Below, piece by piece: positions 23,101 through 35,796 of a stretch of DNA of 64,000 bases. The stretch spans positions 1-64,000 of the forward strand of contig CM057130.1 in NCBI GenBank assembly GCA_029964075.1, read 5' to 3'. A program made the position numbers and the translations under genes. The notes beneath the pieces are model-generated. The model had not been told where the DNA came from and ran no database searches. It saw nothing but the letters and a program-made list of their open reading frames with translations. Position 1 is the stretch's first letter, and every line of letters starts with the position of its first letter. The DNA is from Patiria pectinifera (lineage: Eukaryota > Echinodermata > Asteroidea > Valvatida > Asterinidae).

Positions 23101-23574
23101 TTATAGGCCTAAATAGTCAAATTCAAGGGCGGACCCAGAGAGGTTATACTGCCGGGGGTGTGCCGGAGGCAGAATGGGCTCTCTCACGTAAAAACAAAAA
23201 TACCATATATTTGAGAACATTCAGAACAATACGGCTATATTGAGACTATTTCAGGAATATGCCTACACTGCATTTTTTTGAGTAAGGGAATTAAGATTTT
23301 AAAATTTTAAACGGCCATTGCTATCAGTTTGTAAACATGTTGCATGCAAAAAAAAATTAGCATGCGGGGATAGCAAGAAATTGTTTAAAACTGTGTTTAC
23401 TAAAATTGAAAACTTGGTCCCTTGTCAATTTGACCTCTCTTGGAAAATCACTCATAACTCTCTCAAAAATTGTCAGATTTTGACGTTTGATATCTCATTT
23501 TAAAGTGGAAAGGCGTATCTTTTAAACCATACCTATCTTATCTATTTTTGGTTACACATTCTACGTCTGGCATT

Positions 23575-23825
23575 CAAGGGCGGATCCAGGGGGGGGCCAA
23601 AGGGGGCCATGGCCCCCCCCCAAAACGAAACCAATTTTTTTTTTTTATATGTGACATCGCAAAAAAGGCAGGCAATGAGTACACCACTATCTTTTCCTCA
23701 AAAAAAACATTGGTTAAAATGGTCAGAAATTGCCTCAGATCGCACCACAGAGCATCTAGAATCTTTTTGGGGGGACCAAAATTTTTTTTGGCCCCCCCCA
23801 AAATTGTGTTCTGGATCCGCCCTTG
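23575..23825. mobile_element. hAT-type MITE, copy 1, with 8-bp target duplication
   Basis: The ends caagggcggatccag and ctggatccgcccttg are perfect 15-bp inverted repeats. The 8 bases ctggcatt stand directly outside at 23567-23574 and again at 23826-23833. An 8-bp target duplication with ends of this type is characteristic of the hAT superfamily. Open frames cross it on both strands but none encodes transposase. Copy 2 is at 51441-51761. Confidence 0.88.
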
Positions 23826-24943
23826 CTGGCATTTCGTTATAGTTGTTTGCCTTTTTTTGGAGACACACTGTATAGTGTTCAAATATTCGTGACCCGGATT
23901 GACTCGAGCTAAATATTTGACTCGACTCGACCTTCTTGGCCTAATGGTTGGACTCGACTCGAGTCACTTCCTTAAAATGACTTCGACTCGACTCGAGTCA
24001 CAAAAATCAGTGACTCGTTACAACTGTGCCCCCAGTGTCAAATTAGGTTCCCCCCCCCCAAAAAAAAATCACTAACATTTTGATACTAGATACGCCGGTG
24101 CACAAAATGAACAGAAACAAATATTGGGGCACCGCGCATCGGTTGATTATCGGGGCCGGTTTCGTTTTTGTGTTCCGTTGCTCATTGGAAAGCCCACGAC
24201 ATCACGTAGATCATGCCAGTAACTTTGGTGTAGCTTGAACGAAACAAATCTTCAGATTAAGCGTATTCTCTTTCCCAAGTGATTCGCCGCTACAGAAGCA
24301 TACATTTGGTCCCGCACCAAGAGCAGTATGCACAACGGATGAATACAGTTGATAAGCAAAATATTCTCTGAAATTATACGGGTTGATTTTGGAGACGTGG
24401 CCATTGGACTGTGACGCATAAAGGCCGACAAGTTAGTCAAATTCCCGCGACCATATGTGCTTGCAGAGATGTTGGTGATCATTGGAAACGAGTTTCTGTG
24501 CAGGCACACTCACAAACCTCCGTATAGAGTTTATGTTATGATAATGAAGTGGCAGCCAATCACGAAAATTCGACGTTCAAAAATAAAAGAAATATATGAA
24601 ATGCTGGTAGGTGGTACGTGATGAAGCGACGACCATGCAACAGACGGGGAAAATAAACGCTGACTTAACACTGACTAGTTACAAAGCTCATGTCCCTAGA
24701 ACAACTCGCTGAAAAAAGTGCGGGCATTTGCATTTAGATACAAAATTAACGCACTCCATTTCATTTTGTGGCGGCTCTTCTGCAAGATGTGTTTGTCATT
24801 GTATTACAGGCTATAACATTTGATCGTGTAAACATTAAAAGAATTGGCGTTTATAAGTTTATTACTCCATTAAAACTCAAGATACACTGATTGCATTATT
24901 GCCGGTTTTTTATTATTATTATTTAATATTGCCGTGGACGATA

Positions 24944-27900
24944 ATGCAGTGGAACGCGGATACCTGGTCTGCGACGACTTCAGTCGAAACCGGCACTACG
25001 TCCCAACTATTTGCCTCACGGACTCCCAGTCTGAGCAGCGTGTACAACAAGTGCAGTGTCGTGGGGGAGTCCGGGGCTGGGCCCGGAGGAGCCACCCACC
25101 AGCCCGTCCCACTGACTTGCCGTTACCCGTACTATCCAAATAACCTAGACCCTGGTTCGTCATCCTCCGCCCTAGCCAGCATCTCTCCCTACGGAGACGA
25201 CTTCTCCGTGTGGAATAGCTTTGATTTTAGCTCAGCCACCGGATCTCAACGATACCATAGCCCGTTTGCCTCGCCGGCGGCCCCCACGCCTCTCAACCCA
25301 GCTGCTGCCGCTGCAGCCGCTGCGGTATCTAGCCACCAACACACCAGGGATTCCTACCTATCTGGAGCGTCTGGGGCCGGTGGATACTCATCAGTCAGTC
25401 ATCGGAGTACCAACTACCCGCTCTCGGTGTCAGGTAAACAAACTTCTTTCAAATTATATATCATAATTTCAATTTTCATGTAAACAGTTGAAGAGTGATA
25501 GTTGCCATTCGAATCTTGATCACGCACACACACAAAATACGAATACCACATTTTGATTTGGCCAAATGTTGGGAAGTTCCATTGAAAATTTGTTTTAATC
25601 GTAAAAAAAATAACTAATCAATAATATTCTATGGTCAAAAATATAATCCTTCTCCCTCGATCGCCCGCAGTCCACAATGGAATTTCATCAATGTGTAAAT
25701 TGCGTGATGTTGATAGAATGCTAGGCTTAAGAATCAGATTTCATCTTTTATAACCATTCCGATATCCAGCAGTTTAGCACGGAACTGTCAATAAAATGGT
25801 CGTAATGCAATTTGGTGCGATAAAACTAATCCAGCAGTAAATGTTCAATTGGTTGTAAATTGTTTATATTGGTGAACGTGTCAATATTAATTTAGGAAAA
25901 TGTCGTCGATTTTTATGCAATAAAAAGTGTTCAGTTTTATTCAGTTTCTTTGTTGAAACGAAAATAACGCAACAATCAGTTCCCCTGATGATTCATCAAC
26001 TTGTTTACTGCACTTTAAAACATAAATAGGTTAGGCCTACTCAATTTTCTGGAAAATTTGGTATGGATTGAAATTGGTTTCCATGGTCAATCATTGCCGT
26101 ATAAATTTATTACAAATCTTTATGCGAATCCACAAGTGCCATCGTTAAATGTTGTCAAAATGATTAACAACTAAACTTATCTTTAAGCATCGGCGTTAAA
26201 GCGAGCGTTTGTTTTGCATAAAAACGCACAGTCCACGCCAATCGATAAGATATTATCAAATAATCGAAAATTATGATGTCGTTCCAAAGTTTATAACTGT
26301 TGTTAAAAAAGTGCTATCTGAAAGAATAATGATGTGTGATGTATAACCTTGGCTTTTTTGTGACACCTGGACGTTGAAGGTTTAACGAATTGGCGTTATA
26401 ATGGTCAGGAGCCAGTCCTGTGTGACTTTCTTCTTCGAATAAAGAAAACTACCAATTTTTTTTCTGCGTCAAAAATGATTGCAATCATAATTCATAAATA
26501 AAGACGCGACGAAAGGCATTATACACGGTAATTCGTTCATGAACGAGTTTACCTTGTATTAAAGCTTCAAAGCTTCTCTTATTATTCCAGAGCTCGGTCC
26601 TAAAACAAAAATGATGCCATTTTTTTAGTGTGTCTACAAAGTTTCAGTGCAATCAAGCAAACTAAATATTATAAGTTTTCCCGGCTATTTTGAAACGTTT
26701 ATCATTCGAATTCACCGTTTCTAATATTCAAATGCATCCATCAACATCAATTTACACTTCCAATGTTTAATCTCGTCTTTTCTCCGACAATTTTAAATTC
26801 ACTTCAAGCAAATTCAAACAATGAGCACAAGTTTTCGTAACGGAGCATTTGATTTCGTCTCGTCTACGCCAGACCTTGTTATTCAGATATCAAATTCGTC
26901 TAATTGATTTATATAAGACGAATTCGATCACTGAATGCTGTCATTCAGCAACAGCTTAGACGAATTTGATCTGTAATGACGAATATTCTCGACCCTGTGA
27001 CTAAAGAGGGTGACCAAACTTTGAAATTGAATGGTAAATGACTCAATTGGGTTTTGTTAAAAGCGTGTGAAATATTTCTCGGACGAAATTGAATGTTACA
27101 GTTGGTAAATTTGAATGGAAAAAAAATGTTTTAAAATAGGTGGGAACCTATATCACACTGTTGTCATTTATTACAAACCGTTGTGAATGACCATGCATTG
27201 GTAACAATATCGCACAATAATTAGTATGGCACACTGTGTAAAAAAATAATTACAATTCTTCAGAAACTGAATTTCGTCGATAAAATGGATGTCTAAATTT
27301 GTTCGTAAAACAATCAACCGGTGATTCGGCGAGACAGTTACTCATCAAGGCTCATCCCCGCCGAAAACAAATACTGTACAAATAGACGGGTGTGTGTTAC
27401 CGCCCATAAATTAAAAGAAGAAGAAGAAGAAGCCAAGAGGAAGCGGTTCCGAGAATTTGCATGCGCTGCCAAATCAGAAATCACCATCCCTTTGTTCCTT
27501 CGACATAATAGGACATTTATTCTGGGTACCTTCATTCTGTTAAGGTTAAACCATTGCTATGACGTCACACTATTGTTAAAAGTGTGGATTCGGAACTACG
27601 AATCTTTAGTAAAGTGTGGATTCGGAATCACGAATCCACACTTTGAACACGTCGGACAATTATTGTTCTCCATAATGAGCATTTATAGGACCGTATGCGT
27701 AAAAATTTCGTCCCGAAATTACCAATGCATCTTCACTGTCAGATTCTCCGCCGTCACTGCAAAACGGCTTCGAGTCAGAAAGAAATCATCGTCTATCCAT
27801 ATGTCAATGGAAGGATCAGGGAAAAAATGTTGCAAGCTGACGCCACTTTTTTCTTCATATATCATCTCAATGAAGGTCATTCATTGCAAAAATTATGATA

Positions 27901-30900
27901 AGACATGAATCTGGGGCTGAGAAATATTTCCAATTTTGTTAGGAAATACTTTGTTAGGAAAATGTTCTTGACTCTCCATAGACTTTGTACACAATCGCGG
28001 AAGTAGCGTCAAGTTGCAACATTTTTCCCAAGTCTTTTCATCTCCACTCACTGTTAATGCCAACACTTCTTTGGACGCAATGGTTCAAGTCGAAGAATAC
28101 ACTCGCAAGTGTGGATTCTTAATTTACGAATTCACTCGGCGCTTCGCGCCTCGTGAATTCTTAAATTACGAATCCACACTTTCTCGTGTATTCTGTTAAG
28201 GAGAATACACGAGAAAGTGTGGATTCGTAATTCCGAATCCACACTTTACTAAAGATTCGTCGTTCCGAATCCACACTTTGTGACCAGTGTAAGAGATTCG
28301 TAGATACGAATCCACACTTTTAACGATAGTGTGACGTCATAGCAATGGTTTAAATTAGCATTACTGCCTCATTATGGTACATGTATTATGTGCATACGTG
28401 CAATTGCTGTTTGTTCTTCCACTGGCTTTGTGAAATCAATTTAGCGCGAAAAAAATTTCCCAGTTTGCATCTGTTTCTGTAAGGTGTACAACAACGATAA
28501 TTGCCAAACAAGAACAACAACAACATAGGCCTAATTTCGTTTAAGAATCGCGTTTCATCAGCAATTCCTTATTGGCGATTGTTTGTAACAATAGTCGAAT
28601 TCGGTTTCCGAGTACATTGCTTTTAAGGAAATTTCAACAATGAGGTTATTTCAACCTTGGATTTTTGTCTTTTCAGCTAAAACGTACGTTTTCCGCCACT
28701 GAACAAGTTTTGCTCATAATCCTTTGGGCAACACATACATTTTCATTTCAGTTACGTCGCACGATGCCAAAACAATCATGTTATAATACCCAAAAAAAAT
28801 ATTCACACGTTATATAAATTTGACTACTGGTTCGAGAGGTGTGTTCTTAATTATAACTATAATAGTATTATTATTATTCAGATTTACATCCAAGCATGCA
28901 CCAAAAACAAACAATAAATTTAGCTCATCAAGTCACGGTGGCGAGTATAATTATGACTCTGTTTTAACTCGGCACCATACAAATCCAGACATAACACAAT
29001 CACCATTTGAAACTCGTCCCATAATGTCATATGTGTTTGCATATCAATCATAATTATACTCATTGCGTTTTATTAACTTTTTATTCTCAGCTTTTCATAT
29101 ACATTGCTAATGCAAACAACCAGCGAAAATAGTTTCAGTAAAAGTTTATATCGTAATGAAATTGGAATCCGTGCGAATTTTATGGCATCAATAACTCTCT
29201 TTCGAGTACGCAGTAATAAAAAACAATTAAAATCCGAAGGCTGACCATCGTAATCCATTGAAGTAAAGCTTTAAAAGTCAATATAATGTATGCAGATGAA
29301 TGAGTTTGCACTTACATGGTCTGTGACGCTATAATGCTCAGATAAAAACAAATTGCAGCGCTATCGGCCTTCTCGTGATTAGATTTTTCTGCATTACAGA
29401 TTTGTTTCGTATGGAACCGATTCGCCGTATTCGTGTATCAATGCATAAAACCTGAACCCTCTGAACAAATAATGGCGTTCACCTACCGGTACATTATTTT
29501 TATGCCATTACAACATGTATGTCTTTCGTTGTAGGTATTCGTTTCTGCTCTTTCGTGTCTTTCTGTCCACGAAATATTCATAAATTTATTTTGGACAGAA
29601 ACAAGACAAGTTACAGTAAAGCAATAACGATTTCCATTCGCAAAAACAGTCACTGGTCATGGAGTAAACACACAATCCCAAAACAAACAAGTCTGGCAAT
29701 ATTCAGCGTGGATGAGTGCGACAAAGTCAAGTTTTAAGACTCTGAAACACTGCACGTGATTCGTCTCTGACGAACCTTGGACAAAATATCATTATTTAGG
29801 TTTAAAATCCCTTTAATTTATGTAACTTAAAAATAAATTATACCTTTATAAAACGAATGACACCTTTTTAGCCACCTACACACATCTAAGCTTAGGCGAC
29901 ATTAATGGCTCAGAAAAGCTCCGAAAACGAAACGTTTAACAACTTTACTTTGTTGAACATTTCTATCCATATACCGTGGTACATGTAGTAAGTTCCAATC
30001 CAGGTACAAGGTTGGTCTGTTCCATCTTGCATAGCCTCGCTAATTATATATTCGCATAAGCAGAATTCAGAATTTATATTTGCATACGGCATTAAACCAA
30101 CCCAGCGGAACAATGGTAAAATATGCGGGTACCGTACGCCCACAAGACCTTGTGCAGTAAAAAAGAACAAAAAAAACATATTGTGCCTATGCAGCCTAAG
30201 CAGAGTGTTCAGCACTGTTATAGACTCAATTAGTGGAAAAGTACGATTTTTTTACGACTGGATTGTACATGCGCCTTCTCGTCTCTTTACAGTAATTGTT
30301 TATATCTTTTAAATGGACGGTTTAGTGATGGCAAAACATCCTGCGATAACCAACTCGGTCCAAAAACAAATATATTCCTTCTCGTTTTGGAAAATCTGTC
30401 AGCAATAGGCCTCCATGCCTACATTTAACCAGTAAGAAGGGCAGCATTTTTCTTAAAATGAACCAGTTCGAGAAATGAAGGTACTAATGCCAGAAAATAA
30501 GACGAATGAACATTTATTCGAATTGCTTATTAACCGAACTCTCGCAAACTGATGTCATTGGTCCCGCTGTATATTTGGACTTCACTGCGCATACTGATAA
30601 CTATCAATCAAATTATTAATATTCATTAATATTTTCCAGGCTCATCCAATCACTTGTCAGCATGGGTTTCATCGGTAACCTCGTCCCCAAGGAGGACCAA
30701 ACGGCGACCATACTCCAAACTGCAGATTATTGAGCTTGAGAAGGAGTTCCAGGATAACATGTACCTCACACGGGACAGGAGAACGAGGTTGGCCGAGGTG
30801 TTAAACTTGACCGAGAGACAGGTTGGTCTTTGTTCCATAATACAAGTACGTGTTCCGCCCAACTTCGTTTGTTCTATTTCAAAGAAAAACCCACTTTTGT

Positions 30901-31916
30901 TCTATTGTGAGCGTCTGCAACAGAGGCGCAGCTACGGGAGGGGGGGGGGCACGCCCCCCATAAACAGTCGTCCCCCACTGGAAATTTGGCAATTTCAGAA
31001 AATCACAGTCCTATAAGCCTCTGTACTAATGACACTTCGTTTACATGTGCACTTTCGTATGGAGCTAGTGGGGCCCACCGTCCATTGAGCACCATACGAA
31101 AGAACAAACGTAAACAAAGTGTGATGTCATTAGTACAGAGGCTTATTAGTTGCCATGCTTAGCTGGTTTAACATAAAGTGGAATTTGTGCACGTTTTCTG
31201 ATTATTACCACCCCCCCCCCCCTCAAGTTCATACAGATTTGCCTGAATTATGGCTGGACCGCAAATATTTCGTCATTTGGCAATTAATTATTCCATCCCT
31301 AGGAATTAATTAAATCATTACTAACGGGGGCTGATTCTTTCGTCCGAGATGATATAGACTGAACAACTTTGAATTGCTTGGGAAAAATCGAAATGGCACA
31401 TGAACAGCAGCTATAGAAGTTGGTATGTTCTTTCACGCATTCCGAACATTTAATACGCAGAGATGCCACCAGTATATCAATAAAAAGCCTGAAAAAAACT
31501 ACTAAAAAACCTGAAACTATCCTTACCCCCTTTCAAGAATGTGTTTTCTGGATGCTTCAGACCAAATCCAGCACTTTTAATTTGTCACATTTTTTGAAAA
31601 AAACCTGAATTCAGGTTAAAACCTGAAAAGTGGCATCTCTGATTGTATACGTGCCTCACCTATTCCTGTCATCCTGCCATCTCTTCACTTCAATTCGTAC
31701 TCCGGCCCCGATACCCCTCCAATTCCCCACTTATCTTGTCATTGATCAACTGTTCCACCTCTCTCTTCTTACCCCTCCTTAAAGGTGAAGATCTGGTATC
31801 AGAACCGGCGAATGAAGATGAAGAAGATGACAGAACGAGAGAAGCAAGAGCAGCAGCAAATTGAGAGAGAAAAGATGGCTCTGGGCTCCAAGTATTTTGC
31901 CACTCATCATCATTAA
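24944..31916 (+). CDS. Hox11/13c: Posterior-class Hox transcription factor (Hox11/13c-like)
   Basis: A sequence-specific nuclear transcription factor for posterior patterning. Exons: 24944-25433, 30640-30821, 31785-31916; all GT-AG and in frame, 267 residues. The N-terminal part is rich in Ser, Ala and Pro and has an eight-Ala run near residue 120. A lone Trp lies upstream of the homeodomain (SAWVSS, residues 170-175); there is no YPWM hexapeptide. The homeodomain is residues 181-240, starting [12 protein letters not shown], with helix 3 [29 protein letters not shown] and MKMKKM are posterior-Hox signatures. Position 49 is Tyr in place of Phe. An intron splits the homeodomain after Gln44. A charged tail ([14 protein letters not shown]) ends at HHH and the stop. 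The ATG at 24944 is the first in frame. Posterior class is clear; the 11/13c assignment is from memory. Confidence 0.92.
27545..28353. mobile_element. Foldback element in Hox intron 1
   Basis: The left end ttaaaccattgctatgacgt and the right end acgtcatagcaatggtttaa are inverted. Each arm carries several copies of the palindrome aaagtgtggattcg...cgaatccacacttt. A further hairpin (gaatacac...gtgtattc) lies at about 28095-28220. The ends contain the word tgacgtca, identical to a cAMP-response element. No coding potential; a 195-codon open frame that crosses it is chance. Confidence 0.8.
31013..31146. mobile_element. 134-bp MITE in Hox intron 2
   Basis: ataagcctctgtactaatga and cacttcgtttac on the left are mirrored by gtaaacaaagtg and tcattagtacagaggcttat on the right around a centre that includes tttcgtatgg...ccatacgaaa. 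The arms are about 50 bp. It sits inside the intron that splits the homeobox. Confidence 0.82.
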
Positions 31917-32176
31917 TTATTTTTTTCTACTCAGCACAATGACTTTTTTTTAAAGGGTTCATTTTTCGACTTGTACAGATTTTCAGTGCTGCCCGTTTAT
32001 GGAGAATATACCTAGTGGTTCGTCGCAGATTTGCAAATTAAGTCATTTTGATCACAGTTCGCACAGCCCGCCAGGTTTAATACGTACGTGTTCATTTCTT
32101 CAGTTTTATGTCGAATGAAAATTGTTTCTTGCATCTTCTTATTTTCTAAATGGATTTGGGCGTTAAAAACGTGAAG

Positions 32177-32182
32177 AATAAA
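32177..32182 (+). terminator. Possible polyadenylation signal of the Hox gene
   Basis: AATAAA occurs 261 nt after the Hox stop codon, within the expected range for a 3' UTR. It was judged by hexamer and position only. Confidence 0.4.
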
Positions 32183-35100
32183 CTTTCAAAGTTCAGCCAG
32201 CTTGTTTAACTACATAAACATGAATTTGTTATTCCGGTATAGAATTGGAATGGTGAGACCTATGCATATAATCTGAGACGGGCTTGTTCATAATGGAAAT
32301 GAAAAAAAAAAACGTTTTAGCTGAAGCGACAATGGCTTCTTTTTTTAAAAGTTTTTCACGTAGATGAATTTTAAGACTAAACCGCCCATGAATCAGTAAG
32401 TGGTACGACTTGCACTAAATGAGTTATGTTGTTGCACAAACAGAAAACTCATCCCAGCCCCGTATTCTTGCCACTGGTTTTCTGAAACTTGTCTTACAGT
32501 CCCGGAGGAAGGTATTATAAAGATTTTGGGTTAAAAAACAATGATCAATTTATTAAGGACATTACAGAATTGTTGTTTTCTTTTATTACCGTACTCTTTC
32601 TATATGTATGTTGAAATGCATGAACGTGGGAAAGACAAACTTAAGGATAAGGATGGGTCATGGGACTTTTAATTCTAAGATTTATAGCAAAGTATGGTTT
32701 GAAAATGTCCTTTTGGCTACTTGTTTCCTTCCGAAGTCATTCGAATATTTAACTAAAATATATTCGATTTGGGCTATCTTACCCAGTTTGTATTTTCCCA
32801 ACGTTTGCTACAATTTCGTTATCCGCTTTTTCTATTATCGGTTCTGTTTGTATATATGGCTCATAAATTAATTTGTCGATTTTTGACTGTAAATATTACC
32901 ACAAACGACACTGTGCTTGTTATTTGGGCATTTTTAATAGAATTCAAATACAACTTGGTTTTAAAAAATCCTGAAAACATAAATGGATATTACTGAATAT
33001 CATTTTAATATTTTATTGTGCAATGCGGTATTGTGGTGTTATTCTAATAAACACGTTCCGATGATTTAATAAAAGAAATTAACACGTAGTGGCGTTTTGT
33101 CAAAATTAACACATCGCGTTCGAGTTAAAGATGATTCCTCGTCCTATTTCAAATTTCAATCTCCCCAAAAAATACTTTTGTTTTTTTCCCATTGCTATTT
33201 TCCTAGCAATATTAAAGTTATTCACTTTTGAACGAGACATCGAATGGAAAACTTCATCGACGTTTAGTTATTGAATTATTTGTCACAAAATTCGAATTAT
33301 TGTTCTCCCGGTAATAATTCGGCTCTCGCAGTGAGGAATCATTGTGCGCAGAATGAAAGCCCTTCTTTCAGAGGTTTGCAGATGCCCAAAATCGGGGGAA
33401 GTAGATTTGTTTTGGTACAAATAGCCAAACATACAAATTGAAAATCCGTCAGCACGGAGCATGCATACATGTTTTCCTGGAAATGTTTCTTTATAAGTTC
33501 AAAACTACATTTCACCTTTTCCAACAAACGTATTGACTCTTTTCTTTCTCTCTCGCCGCTCTCTTTCACTCAAATTTCAAGGAAAAGTAAATTAACTACT
33601 TAAAACAAATAGGTTCTAATTCGACATATTCAATTACAGGTATATTTGATTATTATTGTGCCTTTTTTCAGAATCTGCGATAAAGTTCAAAGCCTTACAC
33701 AACGGCCGAGTTTTATATAAAATTTAAAGACAAATCGTTCAATATACATGTGCGTGTAATACACGTTTGAAAATGATCTCCGACTCATGAGGATGCTTAA
33801 AATAAATTTAAAAAAAGGAAAAACGTTGGATAATTTCTCATGGCTTTGCACATAGGTTTGGGTTATGGTCGATGACTAAGGGGCATTGCAGCTATCTCTG
33901 AGCTGTGTACTTTTGTTCCATGTGGATACACAAGAGTAGACATCTTGTCCGTTCATGCAAACGGCAATTTCAAGCAAAGACTCCCACACAAAGAACAATT
34001 TCGCTAAGACGTATTCCCAAAACACAACCCAAATTGAGTAAACTTGTGGTAAATTCACATACTTTATTCACTTGTGTAAAAATTGACTCATGAAGTTCAA
34101 CAGGAAGTTCTACCAGCGTTTTCGATTTCTGAAAACATCTTTCTTTTAATTAATGTTTCATAGAAGTTTGCACTAACCATTATCCTATTTATATCTGTAC
34201 AACAGACTTTTATGTGCTGTATCTTTCCATTTTGTAATCGTTTTTCGAGACTGGCTTTGGGCCTAACCCAGGTACAAACCATATCCATTCTCATCGTTTC
34301 ATAGATCTCTTATCTAGACTGACTAGATTATGTTAGCACTGTGCTGTTTGGGTAAACTCAAGTGATTTCACAAACTTCATTAGGCCTAATCAACAGTACA
34401 GAACACTGGGTCGAGTTTTTCTCTTATCAAAACCTGCACAAAAAGTAAAGCCAAAGAAATGGGTGTCATATTTATGGAGCATTCTCCCCCACCCCAACCT
34501 TGGAGAAGGGTGCTCCAAACAATGAGGGGACAAAATTAGCTGAATGTTGCATTTCCGAAAGAGAGTACAGTATGAATAAGGCAGAGAAAATTTGAAACTA
34601 ACCATAAATAGTAAAACCACTCAACATTTCAAAATCATAAAAAAAATCTACAAAAAAAATCATAATTGTTGCCAAAGAAAATTATGACATATCTTTACAT
34701 GTGGCTTGATGCTCCTCATAGGTTTCAGTACATGCTGTCACATTCCTGCAAGTGGTGGATTTTGGAGTATCCTGCAAGATTTCTCAGAAAATAAAATGCC
34801 CAGGGGATTATGAATTAAAGGTAGTGTACAGCACTGGCAAACATTAAAAGCAATACTACCCAATAATAATGAAATACCTTACTTGACTGTCAGTAAATAG
34901 TAGTCTCACACATTGTGTGAAATCATGGTAGCTGGTGTGCTTCATTTTGAAGAAAAGTGGAATTTTGTATATTTTTCCAGTGATTTGTTGAAAGAAAATG
35001 GCTTTTTTCAAATACTGTCCCCATTGGCCGAATTTAGTTGGCCCACATTTTGCAGAGTGTGCAATTGTTATGTCAATGTGACGGTGACTTGGCTGATGAC

Positions 35101-35796
35101 TGATGAGGCCAAATGATGCACAAGGCCAGGCCACAGAATGATGTTGCAAACATGGGCAGCATTAGGAGTCTCTGGTCTGTGCTTCCTTTGCAGTCGTTGG
35201 GTTCTTGCAGACGGTATGCGCCATTCCTCAAAGAGTTCTGCTGCTGTCTTCTGCGAAAGGGGCGCAAGCCAACTAGTCTGGTTCCCTCACCTGAAAATAC
35301 CCTGATGATTATAAATTGTTCAGTTCTGTCTGAAGCACCGGGTCAGGGAACCAGCCTACAAGAACAGTATTTTTTCATGTTTTCTGGCATACGCGAACAC
35401 AAAACTTGAAGCAAGTCAGTTGAACGATATTTGCTATAAAATACCATCCATTCCAAAACTACAGCAAAAGCAAATGTTGTACATAATGGGGACCCCCCCC
35501 CCTCCTACTAAGGTTTATTTTTAAGGATAAACATTGGTGAAGCATACACAACAGAGAAAAACTTAATGAACCATGCATCTCTTGGCCTCTTAGCTCTTGA
35601 TTATCACATTTGGGAGAAAATCCTTGCTGCAAGATGTGCCACCTACTTGAGACTGGCGTTGCAGAGTGGTACTGACCTAAACAGGTTAACAATTAAACAG
35701 ACTTTGGTTTCACGCAGGTATACTCACTTTTATGTTAATTTTCCATTGATGCTGGGATCATTCTTTTAACTATTTTAAATGATGCTTTGACAATTA

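Larger units (their letters stand above)
21880..24028. mobile_element. 2.1-kb element with ctcgagtc-rich ends, carrying nested repeats
   Basis: The left end cagagttgtaattagtactc is inverted at the right end as gtgactcgttacaactgtg. Inside both ends are many actcgagtc words. Both outer flanks are C-rich (cccccag), so a target duplication is likely but not provable in a homopolymer. A complete hAT-type MITE (23575-23825) and a diverged tandem array (about 22600-23100) lie within it. Confidence 0.55.
21410..24943. other. TMEM237 / Hox head-to-head intergenic region
   Basis: TMEM237 (minus) and the Hox gene (plus) diverge from this 3.5-kb stretch, so both promoters should lie in or beside it. Most of it (21880-24028) is transposon-derived. 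The last 900 bases before the Hox ATG contain no recognised repeat, and no obvious TATA box or other core element could be defined with confidence; ttataagttt at about 24850 is only a weak candidate. Confidence 0.6.

Noticed and set aside
27321-27908. 195-codon open frame in the Hox intron
   Set aside because: Its second half runs through the palindromic arms of a foldback element; it has an atypical composition and no recognisable domain.
25434-30639. Search for a second homeobox or a microRNA in Hox intron 1
   Set aside because: No homeodomain-like frame and no hairpin with a recognisable mature microRNA; the hairpins present belong to the foldback element.
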